From Cyclina sinensis (Eukaryota > Mollusca > Bivalvia > Venerida > Veneridae): a stretch of 64,000 bases of DNA. Under the pieces are notes generated by a model. The model ran no database searches and was not told where the DNA came from. It saw only the letters and a list, made by a program, of their open reading frames with translations. Each line of letters opens with the position of its first letter. The first letter of the stretch is position 1. The stretch covers positions 17,183,908 through 17,247,907 of the forward strand of contig JAAONU010000019.1 in the NCBI GenBank assembly GCA_012932295.1. The letters run 5' to 3'. The position numbers and the translations under genes are program-made. Of the stretch, positions 24,352 to 33,782 are shown in pieces.

Positions 24352-25336
24352 ATTCTAACACGACCAAACAATTAACCACATTGTGAACTAATTGTTAACT
24401 ACTTCTTACGATCGTAAAAACACTTGCACGGTACGCCCCTGGGTTTGGCCGATGAAATTTCCTCCCTCGATATATGTAAGAGTTGGCTTCCACATAATAA
24501 GTTGATCAATCCAATAAATGAACAAATAAACAACACACTTTTCATCACATAATATGATAATTTATTTTTTTTATTTCGAACTAAAATTGCAATTCACTAA
24601 TAAATTAAATGTTCAAACATATAAAAGATGTTCATGTTCTCAGATGCTAAAAATAGCATATGTAAAACGTTACAAGGTCGCTTACACGAAAGTCGGCATA
24701 CGTGTGTGAATTTTAATGTAGACACCGGGTGTAGACACAAGTAACATTTACATGGATAATGGACAGAAAACGTTGCTCGGCTATTATTATTTCGCAAATT
24801 GTGCCCATTCTAAGTAAACTGGCTTTTTTGTGCCATTTTGCAGCCGAACTTTGTTGTTGTACGCCGGTAATACTACGATTCCTACGGTAGTAGTCACGAG
24901 ACAAACCGACCAGACTATAGCCTGGGTGACGTCATACCACTTGTATGACGTCATATCGTTTTCATCTCATAATATGTTCTCATCTTGTACAGTAGTTTGT
25001 TTAGTTGGCTTTTATTAGTTTGATATGACTATGTGTGGTTGTTTATATATGCCCGAGAGGTACTTTTGAGGATATGGCATTTGGTTGTAATTTTATTTAC
25101 ATGTAAAATTTAAAACTACAAATAAAACGGTTGGTTTGTCTTAGTGACGTATATTTACCAAAATGGTATTTACAAACATCACGTGACTTTCATTCATAAA
25201 AAAATTATACGTGGGGTGACGGCGGTTCACGGAACAGCCAAAGCAACAAGCGCACGCGAGTGGTATACTGCATAATAACCCCGACTTTTTTTTCTTCTTT
25301 GTATATATAGGCTATTTTTAGATCGTGTTAGATTCG
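24350..25336. mobile_element. Element A attached to hairpin A, short TIRs
   Basis: Immediately after hairpin A comes CGATTCTAACACGAC (24350-24364). Its inverted partner, GATCGTGTTAGATTCG, lies at 25321-25336. Near the right end (25265-25290) ATAATAACCCCGAC repeats the arm core of hairpin A. Two palindromic TGACGTCA sites lie at 24927-24934 and 24946-24953. There is no convincing coding frame, so it looks non-autonomous. The same layout recurs in a 170-bp form after hairpin B. Confidence 0.55.
24927..24953. promoter_or_regulatory. Pair of CRE-type palindromes
   Basis: TGACGTCA occurs twice, 19 bp apart start to start, at 24927-24934 and 24946-24953. This is the consensus site of CREB/ATF bZIP factors. 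One more sits at 45422-45429 in the equivalent part of element B. Function here is inferred from the motif alone. Confidence 0.4.
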
Positions 25337-25750
25337 TAAATCATTAACTGGATGAGCACAACAATTGGGACGTAGTAAAATATATACAAAATATATACAA
25401 GAAAAGCATTGATGCCGGCGCAGTTAAAATATAATTGAGACATGCCAAGATCATTAGTCTGGTTACATTTTAAGACTCAAGGCCGTATGTATATTCAGAT
25501 CCTTAATACATGTACATGTATTTTTGAAAATGAGTGAAGATGAATATAGGCACGTTGAATGATGACATCACTAACACCTGTTGTCAATATCATGGCAAAA
25601 AATAATCAATATTTTTATATATATTCGTATGATAGCAGCATAATCTTTAAGTTGAGATAACTTTTTATTGTGAGCCGAATTTTAAGATACTCATATCATT
25701 TGTAGGTTCTTAGGTTGAAAAACCCTGTTTTTGAAAATAAAAGCAGAATT

Positions 25751-26233
25751 TCAATCTTCAGCATTAAAATAAAAAAAAAATATTCTATTTTTCACCGCTG
25801 TTAGCATGTACGTCTTGGCTGGCGTTCGTGAAATGAATATTATTTCAATGCTTCCTTTGTGATTGCATATCACAAAACATTTATGAAATTCAATTCCTAA
25901 CAACTCCGTCTTTTGTCTAATTTCTGACAATTTTTTTATCCTATCAATGAAGTTGTCATAGTTTTTCACTTTTTGATCCGAAGTCAGTTTTTGGAAAGAT
26001 TATGAAAGCGTTTACTGACGGGAAATGTGAGGTTTTTTTTGGTTTTAGTAACTGAATGGAGAGTCTTAAATCATCTTCCAAATCTAGCTCTTTTATAGAA
26101 TGTATTAGTTTCCCCCTGCCTTCTACTAGACTCGAGTAAACGCGATCTAACGTCTCGCCAATCCCTCCAGCCAGTTTACCGTGCCTGTCAAGAGTTTCTT
26201 GAGTATACTTAGCACCAGCTGTTTTCAAACCCT
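25751..26233 (-). pseudogene. DUF6589-like gene, last exon
   Basis: After an acceptor (atttcag) the frame reads EGLKTAGAKYTQETLDRHGK, then LAGGIGETLDRVYSSLVEG and a helical LDLEDDLRLSIQLLKP. Upstream, the exon at 26478 ends with NEFLNREFK. The text 'DLVNE-LNR...L...G-KYT--TL-RH-K--GGIG' is a hallmark, as I remember it, of the C-terminal part of the DUF6589 family. The frame stops at SEKL. In another frame it continues KNYDNFIDRIKKLSEIRQKT, so a frameshift near 25960 has cut the C terminus. Role of the family: unknown, multicopy in cnidarians, molluscs and lancelets, probably transposon-related. Confidence 0.55.
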
Positions 26234-26477
26234 CTGAAATGAAACATAATATTCTGATAAAATATGTATACGTAATGTTCTGATAAAAGATGTATCAGTG
26301 ATTTCTGATACCTGTCGAAACTGGAAACAACAATTATTTTCCTAGTGCAATTAAATAAGATAAAAAGGTGTTTTTTTCTCGTAAAAGTGCAACTGACTTA
26401 CGTAAAATTTTCTGATAAAGGGAAATGAAGAAATCAAAATTTTCCGGGAATAAAAACAAGCTTTAAATGTAGATTAC

Positions 26478-26609
26478 CTTTAAATTCTCTGTTGAGAAAT
26501 TCATTGACCAGGTCCATCTCGTCGTTCTTATCTGCACCCCCAGTTAAATTGACAGTACGGTTCCACGTCAGATCCTCCCTAAGCCGTTCAGGAAGCCAAC
26601 CGTTCAATG
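26478..26609 (-). pseudogene. DUF6589-like gene, penultimate exon
   Basis: Bounded by an acceptor (cttttaag) and a donor (gtaatc), this exon is fully open. It reads ALNGWLPERLREDLTWNRTV, then NLTGGADKNDEMDLVNEFLN and REFK. 'W-R-VN--G--GKN---DL-NE--N' is the most recognisable motif of DUF6589-type proteins. Phase is compatible with the last exon, which continues E-G-L-K-T. Confidence 0.6.
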
Positions 26610-26740
26610 CTTAAAAGAGAAATACAAGTGCTTTAAACGTACTTTTATATTTATGTTAAACTGATAATGACCATCTCATGTCAAAGTACTTCAATATAAA
26701 TATTGGTGTTTACTGTAAACAAGAAAACAGGATTTCCTAC

Positions 26741-26960
26741 CAGTAATAAGCCGGTGACATAGCGCAAAGTATTTGTAATGGTTTCCTCTTAAAAAAAGAG
26801 GAAGATTAATCTTCCAGGATAGTGTCATCAAGTAGCCATCATTTCTGCGGACTTCACTAATTTCAGTAATTTCCTGAGTTATCGTCACGTTTTGATGCAT
26901 TTCCCTTCTTTTTTCCTTCCATTCTCTGTTTACACGAATGTGAACAGAACTAGGCTGTAT
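26741..26960 (-). pseudogene. Exon joining second PHD finger to DUF6589 core
   Basis: Two frames matter. In the frame continuing the upstream exon, the exon opens NTA, a TAG where a Trp is expected, then FCSHSCKQRMEGKKKGN. This supplies the last Cys pair of the second PHD finger. That frame then hits TGA. In the other frame it carries EISEVRRNDGYLMTLSWKIN, then LPLFLRGNHYKYFALCHRL and a donor (gtagga). 'W---LPLF---NH-KY---CH-L' is typical of the DUF6589 region just before W-R-VN. A nonsense change (TGG to TAG) and a frameshift are therefore both present. Confidence 0.55.
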
Positions 26961-27158
26961 CTGGAAAGATAATAACATCTTAGCATCACTATAATCTACA
27001 CAGGTCATACAATATAAGAAGGTTATGAGCTATAATGTTAAATTTCGATTTCATGACAAAGATATAATTTATGTTTCTGAAATAAAAAAAATAAACGGAA
27101 ATAAAACTCACTGGTAAGATTATTCAAAGGGCGTTTATATCATTTACTTTATACTTAC

Positions 27159-27440
27159 TTTCATCTGGGAATTCCTCTTCCGTCATCTCGAAACATATTC
27201 CGTGAAACCACTGTCTTTCGCATGTTGGATTGCTACATTCAATCATGGGCTCGTCTTTTATGTATGTTCTGCATGAACAGTATGCATATTCATTTACGTC
27301 CTTCTTTCACGAATCCGAACAAAACCATCTCTCAGGTACAGAGTCTTCTGAAATCCCTACGCATATATAATGGAACCAAAGGCCGTGCGTACAGTCGTTG
27401 TTTTCACACTCTATCATCGGCTGTTCAAATTCTTCTAAAT
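27159..27440 (-). pseudogene. Tandem PHD-finger exon within DUF6589-like gene
   Basis: Bounded by an acceptor ending in cag and a donor gtaagtat, this exon encodes PMIECENNDCTHGLWFHYIC, VGISEDSVPERWFCSDS, a TGA, then KKDVNEYAYCSCRTYIKDEP, MIECSNPTCERQWFHGICF and EMTEEEFPDE. These are two Cys4-His-Cys3 PHD fingers. The first Cys pair of finger 1 comes from the previous exon (CFCKEG) and the last pair of finger 2 from the next. PHD fingers usually read histone H3 tails. The TGA falls exactly at an expected zinc-binding Cys codon (TGY to TGA). The finger is therefore broken unless the codon is recoded. Confidence 0.65.
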
Positions 27441-27540
27441 CTGAAATGAAATTTAACGAATTTTTAAAAGATAATTTAAAAAAGAAAAGTTCATTATGAA
27501 ATCTCAGTCAAAATATACATTAAGTTATTTTATTACCAAC

Positions 27541-27904
27541 CTTCTTTGCAGAAACATTTGTCATACTGAACATCTGAAGATGTCGCCTCCTCGCGGTATG
27601 TCGTTACATCACACCATATTTTCTGAACAATGGAGGCAGCCACTCGCTTCACTGTTGTCTTCTGTTCAGCTTCATCAAACATTTCCCCGAAATTTAATTC
27701 ATCGTCCAGTGTGTCAATCACAAGCTCGTCAAGGGCAAAAAGAAACAGGTAGCCCTTTGTTGCAAATTGCAAGAACTCGCTCACGTAGTTAAAACTTTCA
27801 GAGACATACTTTGACACTGACCGTCTATTAAACACGTTCTTTAAATAAAACAGTGTGCCTTTATCCTGCGCGCTCTTTCCATCGAACAACATATCCATAG
27901 TTTT
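27541..27904 (-). pseudogene. DUF6589-like gene, middle exon
   Basis: Bounded by an acceptor (atttttacag) and a donor (gttggt), this exon is open across its 121 codons. It reads KTMDMLFDGKSAQDKGTLFY, LKNVFNRRSVSKYVSESFNY, VSEFLQFATKGYLFLFALDE and later ATSSDVQYDKCFCKEG. 'S--D-GTL--LKNV--R--V-----F-----F' is a block of the DUF6589 family. The end, CFCKEG, starts the first PHD finger, which shows that the fingers are part of this reading frame and not a separate gene. Confidence 0.6.
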
Positions 27905-27993
27905 CTGTAAAAATACAATATTAGTCTTACTAACAAAATATAGCAACGTAAGATGGCACATGTCGATAAATGAATTAATTTTGCATAAATTAC

Positions 27994-28254
27994 AACGAAT
28001 TTTTAGAAGGAAAACTAATTGCATCAAAATCATCCTCTTCCTGAGCAACCCTCTAATAGTTCTTTGCACGTAGCTGCACTGGACCTTGCATTTTGTGCAT
28101 CATTGTGAGGTTCACATGAAAGACCGTCACCCCATGTTATTATAGGGTATAAAGATCCATCTTTCGCAGCAGGTACGTAAGCATGAAGTTGCTCCAATAT
28201 GTTTATGACTCCTGCAGTGGTCGAAGGGTTTTCTTGCAGTACACCTATGTTAAA
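27994..28254 (-). pseudogene. DUF6589-like gene, exon with GDGLS motif
   Basis: After an acceptor (catcttcag) the frame reads FNIGVLQENPSTTAGVINIL, EQLHAYVPAAKDGSLYPIIT, WGDGLSCEPHNDAQNARSSA and ATCKELLEG. A one-base shift is then needed to continue VAQEEDDFDAISFPSK. 'GVL--N-----G---IL--L--YVP ... GGD-L---R...AR' is characteristic of the family. The Asp in GDGLS could belong to a DDE-like active site, but that is speculation. Confidence 0.55.
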
Positions 28255-28566
28255 CTGAAGATGAAGAAAAAAATTGTAATCTTTATGATTCGTAGGTTAA
28301 AGTTGTTGCTGACTTCTTGTTTTTTTCATTATCAACAACTAAATATTAACTTTTTTATTACTTGCAAGAAATAATATGATCTAAACTGTTTACAGTAAAG
28401 AAATCGTTCACTCGAAGTCAATGGGACGATTTATTATACTTCGACTGAGTCGAGGTTCGAGTTAAACATATTCGATAGTCAATAGTAATATATTAGGATT
28501 TAAACTGAAAAATATGTTTGCCATATACGGACTTAAGCAAATTCGAGTTATCTATTTTGAACTTAC

Positions 28567-28866
28567 CACTTCACTCTCTCTTTTACTCTCGGACATGTAT
28601 TCATGTTGCCTATCAAAACTTCCACATGTGAAATGCGTCATTCCCGAAAAATTAGATATCAGCACTTTAGCGACACAGTTGACCATTTCTTCGCGCACCG
28701 TGAATATTTCTTCCTCCGACATGAAATATTTTCGAAGGGGCACCTCCCTTGCATCAATGACTGTTTCATCCTTAAGGTGTGTTGTCTGAATTCTGTTCTT
28801 AGCAACATACGCCAATGCCCAGCACATATACTTATTCCCATGGTTCCTTGTATGATGACTTGCTTT
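28567..28866 (-). pseudogene. DUF6589-like gene, upstream exon
   Basis: The minus strand reads NHGNKYMCWALAYVAKNRIQ, TTHLKDETVIDAREVPLRKY, FMSEEEIFTVREEMVNCVAK, VLISNFSGMTHFTCGSFDRQ and HEYMSESKRESEV, then a donor (gtaagt). The '(N)H--E(M)--KSEV' ending runs straight into the next exon (VFNIGVLQEN). The pattern is the same in family members I recall. No stop lies in the exon. Confidence 0.55.
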
Positions 28867-29199
28867 TAACTACTTTCCAACATTATCCCAACAAATAGTG
28901 TATCCTATTAAAATACAGACGATATCGTTTTACAGGATATCTGCATTCATACAACTAATGATTAAAATTGCTTGCTATTTTTGAATGCAAATACATCTTC
29001 ATAATTTAAACAAATTTTTAATAAAAGCATTTCATATATTAACAATTACCGAGTTCCTTTGTAAGAAAGTAACTTTACTTAAGAAAGTTCCGTTAGTTCG
29101 TTTTTAAATAACAATGGATATATATATATTGCTGAATGAAAGTTACTATTAAAGTCATTGTAAATACCATGTGGGATTACTTCATCAGGCTCTTATTCG

Positions 29200-29372
29200 T
29201 AAATTATAGTTGGTTCCTCCTCGTCTGTCTGATCTTCAACTTCTTCCCATTCTGATGAATCTGTGCCCTCGTTCGAAGACAGAACTTGTGACTCCAACGA
29301 TTCCATATCAGACTCAACCTCTGCTCTTTCACTGCTCTCCGAATAGTCAAGTTCACGCGGAAAGACAAAATT
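29200..29372 (-). pseudogene. DUF6589-like gene, acidic exon
   Basis: After an acceptor (catcttcag) the open frame reads NFVFPRELDYSESSERAEVE, SDMESLESQVLSSNEGTDSS and EWEEVEDQTDEEEPTIIYE. The content is almost wholly acidic and serine, a disordered linker. Its place in the gene rests on strand, spacing and splice site only. Confidence 0.4.
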
Positions 29373-29719
29373 CTGAAGATGAAGTCAAACATGCCGTAAC
29401 ACACTTTAGAACAATAACGAGAATTTCTTCATATCTGGTTGCAGCAATCATACATTTTTTATAAATAACTTATTTCTATTACGTGAGAAAAAAATGAGTG
29501 AATCACGGTAGACTTCAGCACGAGATAAATATGTGACAAAGGAAGAATTGAGACAACTTTGAGAGGAATACTGAAATATGTTTAATTGGATCTAAGGTTC
29601 AATATGAAAATACAACTAGTAAATCATTAACATTACTTTATCTAAGACATATATTTTATGCGGTTGGGCCGATCTTCCGTACTTATTCTCTATTAATATA
29701 ATTATAAAAAAGTAATACC

Positions 29720-29838
29720 TGTAAGTTCTTTTTCCAGATCCTCAAACCTTTGTCAAATGTATTCGTAAGTGTGTCTATGTTTTCAGTAAAGATGTCTCTG
29801 CTACGGAAATTCCTGTATGTTGAAAATCTGTGAATAGC
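29720..29838 (-). pseudogene. DUF6589-like gene, N-terminal exon 2
   Basis: Bounded by an acceptor (ctgtttctttcag) and a donor (gtatta), it reads AIHRFSTYRNFRSRDIFTEN, IDTLTNTFDKGLRIWKKNLQ. A helix ending in 'D--L--WK--L' follows the N-terminal segment in DUF6589-type proteins as I recall them. Moderate to low certainty. Confidence 0.4.
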
Positions 29839-30169
29839 TGAAAGAAACAGAAGTTTTACTTTCGCCATTGGTTTTGCAAATGAGTTTATATTTTTTTTTC
29901 TTATGGCATTTCATGATGTATAATTTACAATTTGTAATTCATAGTGATTGTTTTATTATTGTTAAACAACTCCCTTAATAGCGAATAGTGCATATTAAGA
30001 CCGATATGCAAATATGTTCAAGTAGATTATGACAAAAGCATTTGCCCCATGCAGCTAAATGTTGAAGTATATATTTATGACATTCATGTCAATTTAATGA
30101 TTTTATTTTACTAATTAAGCTATTTGTGCGTGTTCACATATTGCATGAAATCATTTTAATGATACTTGG

Positions 30170-30416
30170 TGATTCCACCGACAGATCTCTTGGAGCCTGC
30201 TCTCCACATTTGCACTGCATTCATCTTCTGGAATAGACTCGCCTTTTTCGGTTTAAATTGAGCTAGTATTTGTGATTGTATGCATCCAAGGACTGGTTTC
30301 AGACTTATGACACTTCCGACTCGACCCCTGGATAATACAAGTAATTTCCTGTTTGAAAATGTTAAATCTGAACACATGTTTTGACAATAAACGCTTGGAT
30401 GTACTTGAAAACTCAA
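30170..30416 (-). pseudogene. DUF6589-like gene, N-terminal exon 1
   Basis: The minus strand encodes SLKPVLGCIQSQILAQFKPK, KASLFQKMNAVQMWRAGSKR, then S and a possible donor. The 'I---IL-----K---L---N---W--GS-KR' pattern fits the family's N terminus ahead of the 'L--LG' segment. The true start codon and 5' exons are not visible. The borders are approximate. Confidence 0.4.
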
Positions 30417-30419
30417 GGA

Positions 30420-31306
30420 CGTGCGAATTTATTCTCTGGAAAAATTAAATTTTCCCTTAAAAATGATCATTTCACTAATCACTCGTCGAAAAGGAGAAAA
30501 ATGGTCTTTAAAAGAAATACGGTCTTTCTTCAAAGGTGAAATTCTTTCCATTTTAATCGTGTAGTAAAACTTGCAAAATTTATAAATCATTATATTAAAA
30601 GAATATTTCGAGCCGCTTTAGATCTGTTCATGAACCATCGGAACCCTGGCTGGTAGTGATATTGAGTAAAATACCTCACGCCGGTTGACGTTCTTTCCTA
30701 AAATAATTGAATTTAAAACTGTAATATACTTTCTTTTAGACCTTCAAAAGACAACGATTATATTGATTATTAAATCTTATTTTTTTTTGACAGCGAAAGA
30801 AATTACGAAGCTTTCTATTTTCAATAATTACACATTATGGAAATCAAGAACCTTTCATCGAGCTTGTAAGAACTTGTATCACAACTGATGTGAAATAAAT
30901 TAGTATAAAAGACCACCATGGAACACAGCCTGTTTAACAGCGTGATTTCATTATTCAATTTAGTTTCAAACGGAGATTTCTTCCATTAGGTGACTTTTTT
31001 CAAAAAGAAGGCCTACCATTGAAAGTGTAGGTTATACGGTTCATTCCCGATAACTCGAACTCTTTAACGATAATATATGTTTTATCCTCAATTATGGCCT
31101 ATATGTTCACTCTCTCCATCAATTAACTGAGAGTTGATCCAAGTTTTAGCACTTAAGCCTATATTAAGCAGCCATAGTAAACGTTGTTATATTTAAAGAA
31201 CAAATGAAGAATTTTTATATGGTTGTTAAAGGCAGTTAGTACTTTTATAATAAAGTCGAACTCATAATAATGTTTAACTGTATATAGTCATGTATTTCTT
31301 TTTCAG
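30420..31306. other. Spacer between two gene remnants
   Basis: I looked here for the missing ATPase motif I exon of the RecQ-like gene and did not find a Gly-Lys-Ser/Thr segment after an acceptor. A 67-codon frame at 30685 is featureless. Confidence 0.4.
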
Positions 31307-31438
31307 GACTTGTTAAGGAGAAAGCTTTAGTTATGTTCACAACTCCGGAAACCCTACAATCTAAAGACTCATTAACACTGAATTTCAAGCCAGGCTCTGT
31401 GTAGTTGCCTGTGATGAAGCGCACTGTGTTTCAGATTG
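31307..31438 (+). pseudogene. RecQ-like helicase, exon with DEAH box
   Basis: Bounded by an acceptor (ctttttcag) and a donor (gtaaga), it reads LVKEKALVMFTTPETLQSKD. After a one-base shift it reads FQARLCVVACDEAHCVSDW. DEAH is motif II (Walker B) of RecQ helicases, and 'CVSDWG' after it is diagnostic for the family. The shift lies near 31382, where one extra T would restore the frame. It could be a real mutation or a sequence error. The Walker A exon is missing upstream. Confidence 0.75.
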
Positions 31439-31562
31439 GTAAGATGCCTTTGCTTTTGAAAATAATTTATTCAAATTGCCTTATACATTGTCGGTACAAA
31501 TTGAATTCCAAGCATTGTGAAATCTATTAAAAGATACAACAACGATAACATTGTCATTGTAG

Positions 31563-31733
31563 GGGTGAAGATTTTCGACCAGATTTTAGGCATATATCCA
31601 GCATAAGAAGTCTAGTTGATGCACCAGTTTTAGCCTTAACAGCAACTGCTACAGAAAAAGTGCAGTCGGACATATTCAAGTACCTCCTGCTGGACGAGAA
31701 CGAGACAGTTTCTGTTGCTGTTATTCCCGACAG
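31563..31733 (+). CDS. RecQ-like helicase, exon with motif III
   Basis: Flanked by an acceptor (cattgtag) and a donor (gtattt), it is open and in phase with its neighbours: [57 protein letters not shown]. 'DFRPDFR' continues the aromatic loop that couples ATP hydrolysis to unwinding in RecQ proteins. 'ALTATA' is motif III. Confidence 0.8.
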
Positions 31734-31891
31734 GTATTTGCTATTTCAAATAATGTCTTCTGGTAATATTATTCATGAAAATACAGGAAAGTTTTAATCA
31801 GTAACAAATGTTGCTCTGAGACTAAAACAATCACGTAATATTTACTATGAATGTATCTGCAAATTACTCTTAAAGTTTGTACACGTTTCAG

Positions 31892-32011
31892 ACCCAGTAT
31901 TTTCTTCGACTTGAAACAAAGCTGCAGCAGAGATTTTGAAACAGAACTCGGATGGTTTAAACAGTATATCATAGAAGAAAAAGTGTACAAGAAAAATGTC
32001 ATATTCTGCAG
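31892..32011 (+). CDS. RecQ-like helicase, exon with motif IV
   Basis: Flanked by an acceptor (acacgtttcag) and a donor (gtatgc), this exon reads PSIFFDLKQSCSRDFETELG, WFKQYIIEEKVYKKNVIFCR. 'R-NI-F-' and 'IFCR' correspond to the start of the second RecA-like domain and motif IV. The frame is intact and phases on both sides agree. Confidence 0.75.
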
Positions 32012-32421
32012 GTATGCGTATGTTACTGATTATGGTATGTACAATCAAACCTTTCTTAAAAGCCACCTCCAATAAATGATCGTCCTATTAATAAAGTCCA
32101 GAAGTTTTTCAGAAATGTATGAGAACACCAACTGCATAAAGGTCAACACGTACTTTATTTGCCAACATTAACATATTACAGAGAGAGAAAATAAATAGCG
32201 CTGTTATTCTGAAACATTTATGTTGATAAAGTTTAAATTTGTCATGATAAAATAAATAATTTGAAGTGATAAAGTTTAAATTTGTCACGATAAGATTATT
32301 ACTTTTGAGTTTTTTAAACATTCTGCTTCATGAACAAATTATCAGACTACCAGTGCAAAGAAATACTAATTTTGATAAGCACAATTCATACGTATGTTAT
32401 CAAATATGTTATTTAAATTAG

Positions 32422-32914
32422 GTCTTATGCACAAGTGTTTGAGGTGTGGTCTTGGCTGGTTGAAACCATAGGACACAATGCATATACTGGTGAACCATCT
32501 GCAAGAACAAGAAGAGTAGAAATGTTCCATAGTTCAACTGATGAGAATACCAAAAAGTGGATCTTTTCTGATTTTTGTAAACCAGACTCTGTTATAAAGG
32601 TCCTTGTGTGCACAGTTACAGTTGGTATGGGAATAAGTATACGGGACATAGACATCGTAATTCACAGGGGCAGTTCTAAAAGCATTTTATCTTACTGGCA
32701 AGAATGTGGCAGGTGTGGCCATGCTGGACAGCCAGCTTATGCTGTTATGTATCCTTATCGTCATTCATTGTTGAAAACTTTAACTGATGAAGAAATGATT
32801 AGGTTATGTAAATCAGAAAAATGTTTGAGACTCACTGTTCTTGAAAAACTAAAAACAAAAGATATGAAGAAGGATTTATCAGAGGGTGTTTTTGCGATTC
32901 AAAAAACTGTATAG
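32422..32914 (+). CDS. RecQ-like helicase, last exon with motifs V and VI
   Basis: It follows an acceptor (ttaaattag) and is open to a TAG at 32914. It carries MFHSSTDENTKKWIFSDF, VLVCTVTVGMGISIRDIDIV (motif V) and SYWQECGRCGHAGQPAYAV. The last is motif VI, where canonical RecQ has Q-ECGRAGRDG. The usual second Arg of motif VI reads His here (GRCGHAG), which may weaken ATP hydrolysis. No zinc-binding, WH or HRDC domain follows, so the protein would end soon after the helicase core. An AATAAA lies near 33007. Short RecQ-like genes of this kind are multicopy in some marine invertebrates, which hints at a mobile or amplified origin. Confidence 0.75.
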
Positions 32915-33782
32915 TGTGTAATTGTTATGCTTGTAAATGTTGTATAATGTGTTACAGAAAGTGTACATGTACCGAAAAAAAAGATCCTTGGGGCAAAATG
33001 TTTGAGAAATAAAGATATGTTAAAACTATAACCCATGTTCATTTCTATATCTTCTGAATTTTACTTTTTTCCGGTCTTTCTGATTTTAATTCTAAACATA
33101 AGGATGTGTATATAGAAAATCAATATTCACACAACTGCTGCTGGTTGTACCTTGTTAAATAAGGAAGTGAAGAATTACGTCACTATTTTCCCATAATCCT
33201 TTATGATTTAAATAAAATGGCGGATAGTTAGAAACGAAGTAAGTGTTTCAGTTCGATACTTATATATATCAGTGTTGTCTCTTGGATTACTGGATCAGGT
33301 ATGGATTTAGTTATCACATTTTATCATATTTTATCATATTTACTTTAAACTCCGTGATCTGTTGGACAAACGAGCCATAAAAAGTGCCCATTCGCCTACG
33401 ATTGGGCGCGTCCGCTTAACCAGATGCAGATCGAAGTGAGACGTAGAAGGTGAACAACTAAAAAATATCAGCCTATAAAATGGGTTCACCTTCGGAGGCG
33501 AAATAGTGAGACTAGTTATAGATCTAAAAGCTTTATTTATTGTAAATAAACAAATACAGTATTTAAACCGTTACAATTTACTCCAGTTTTCCGTCACTCA
33601 AGAAAAAAGTCAATCGACACCGTTATATCGACGCATCTTTTGTTTACAGTAGTGTCCCAGCAGTAAAATTTGTCAAAACTATTCAAATAGAGATTCGACA
33701 GGTGAAATCTATTAATATAAACAGTGCATCAATAAACATCGATTATTTTCAAATTATCGTAAGTTTACATGTCGCCAGCCGA

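Noticed and set aside
27159..27440. TGA at an expected PHD cysteine as a selenocysteine codon
   Set aside because: A Cys-to-TGA change invites that reading. The gene has other nonsense changes and frameshifts, no SECIS-like structure was evident, and zinc-binding PHD cysteines are not known selenocysteine sites.
31307..32914. Helitron Rep/helicase
   Set aside because: The helicase motifs (DEAHCVSDWG, ECGRCGHAG) are RecQ type (SF2), not the Pif1-like SF1 helicase of Helitrons, and no Rep HUH motif is present.
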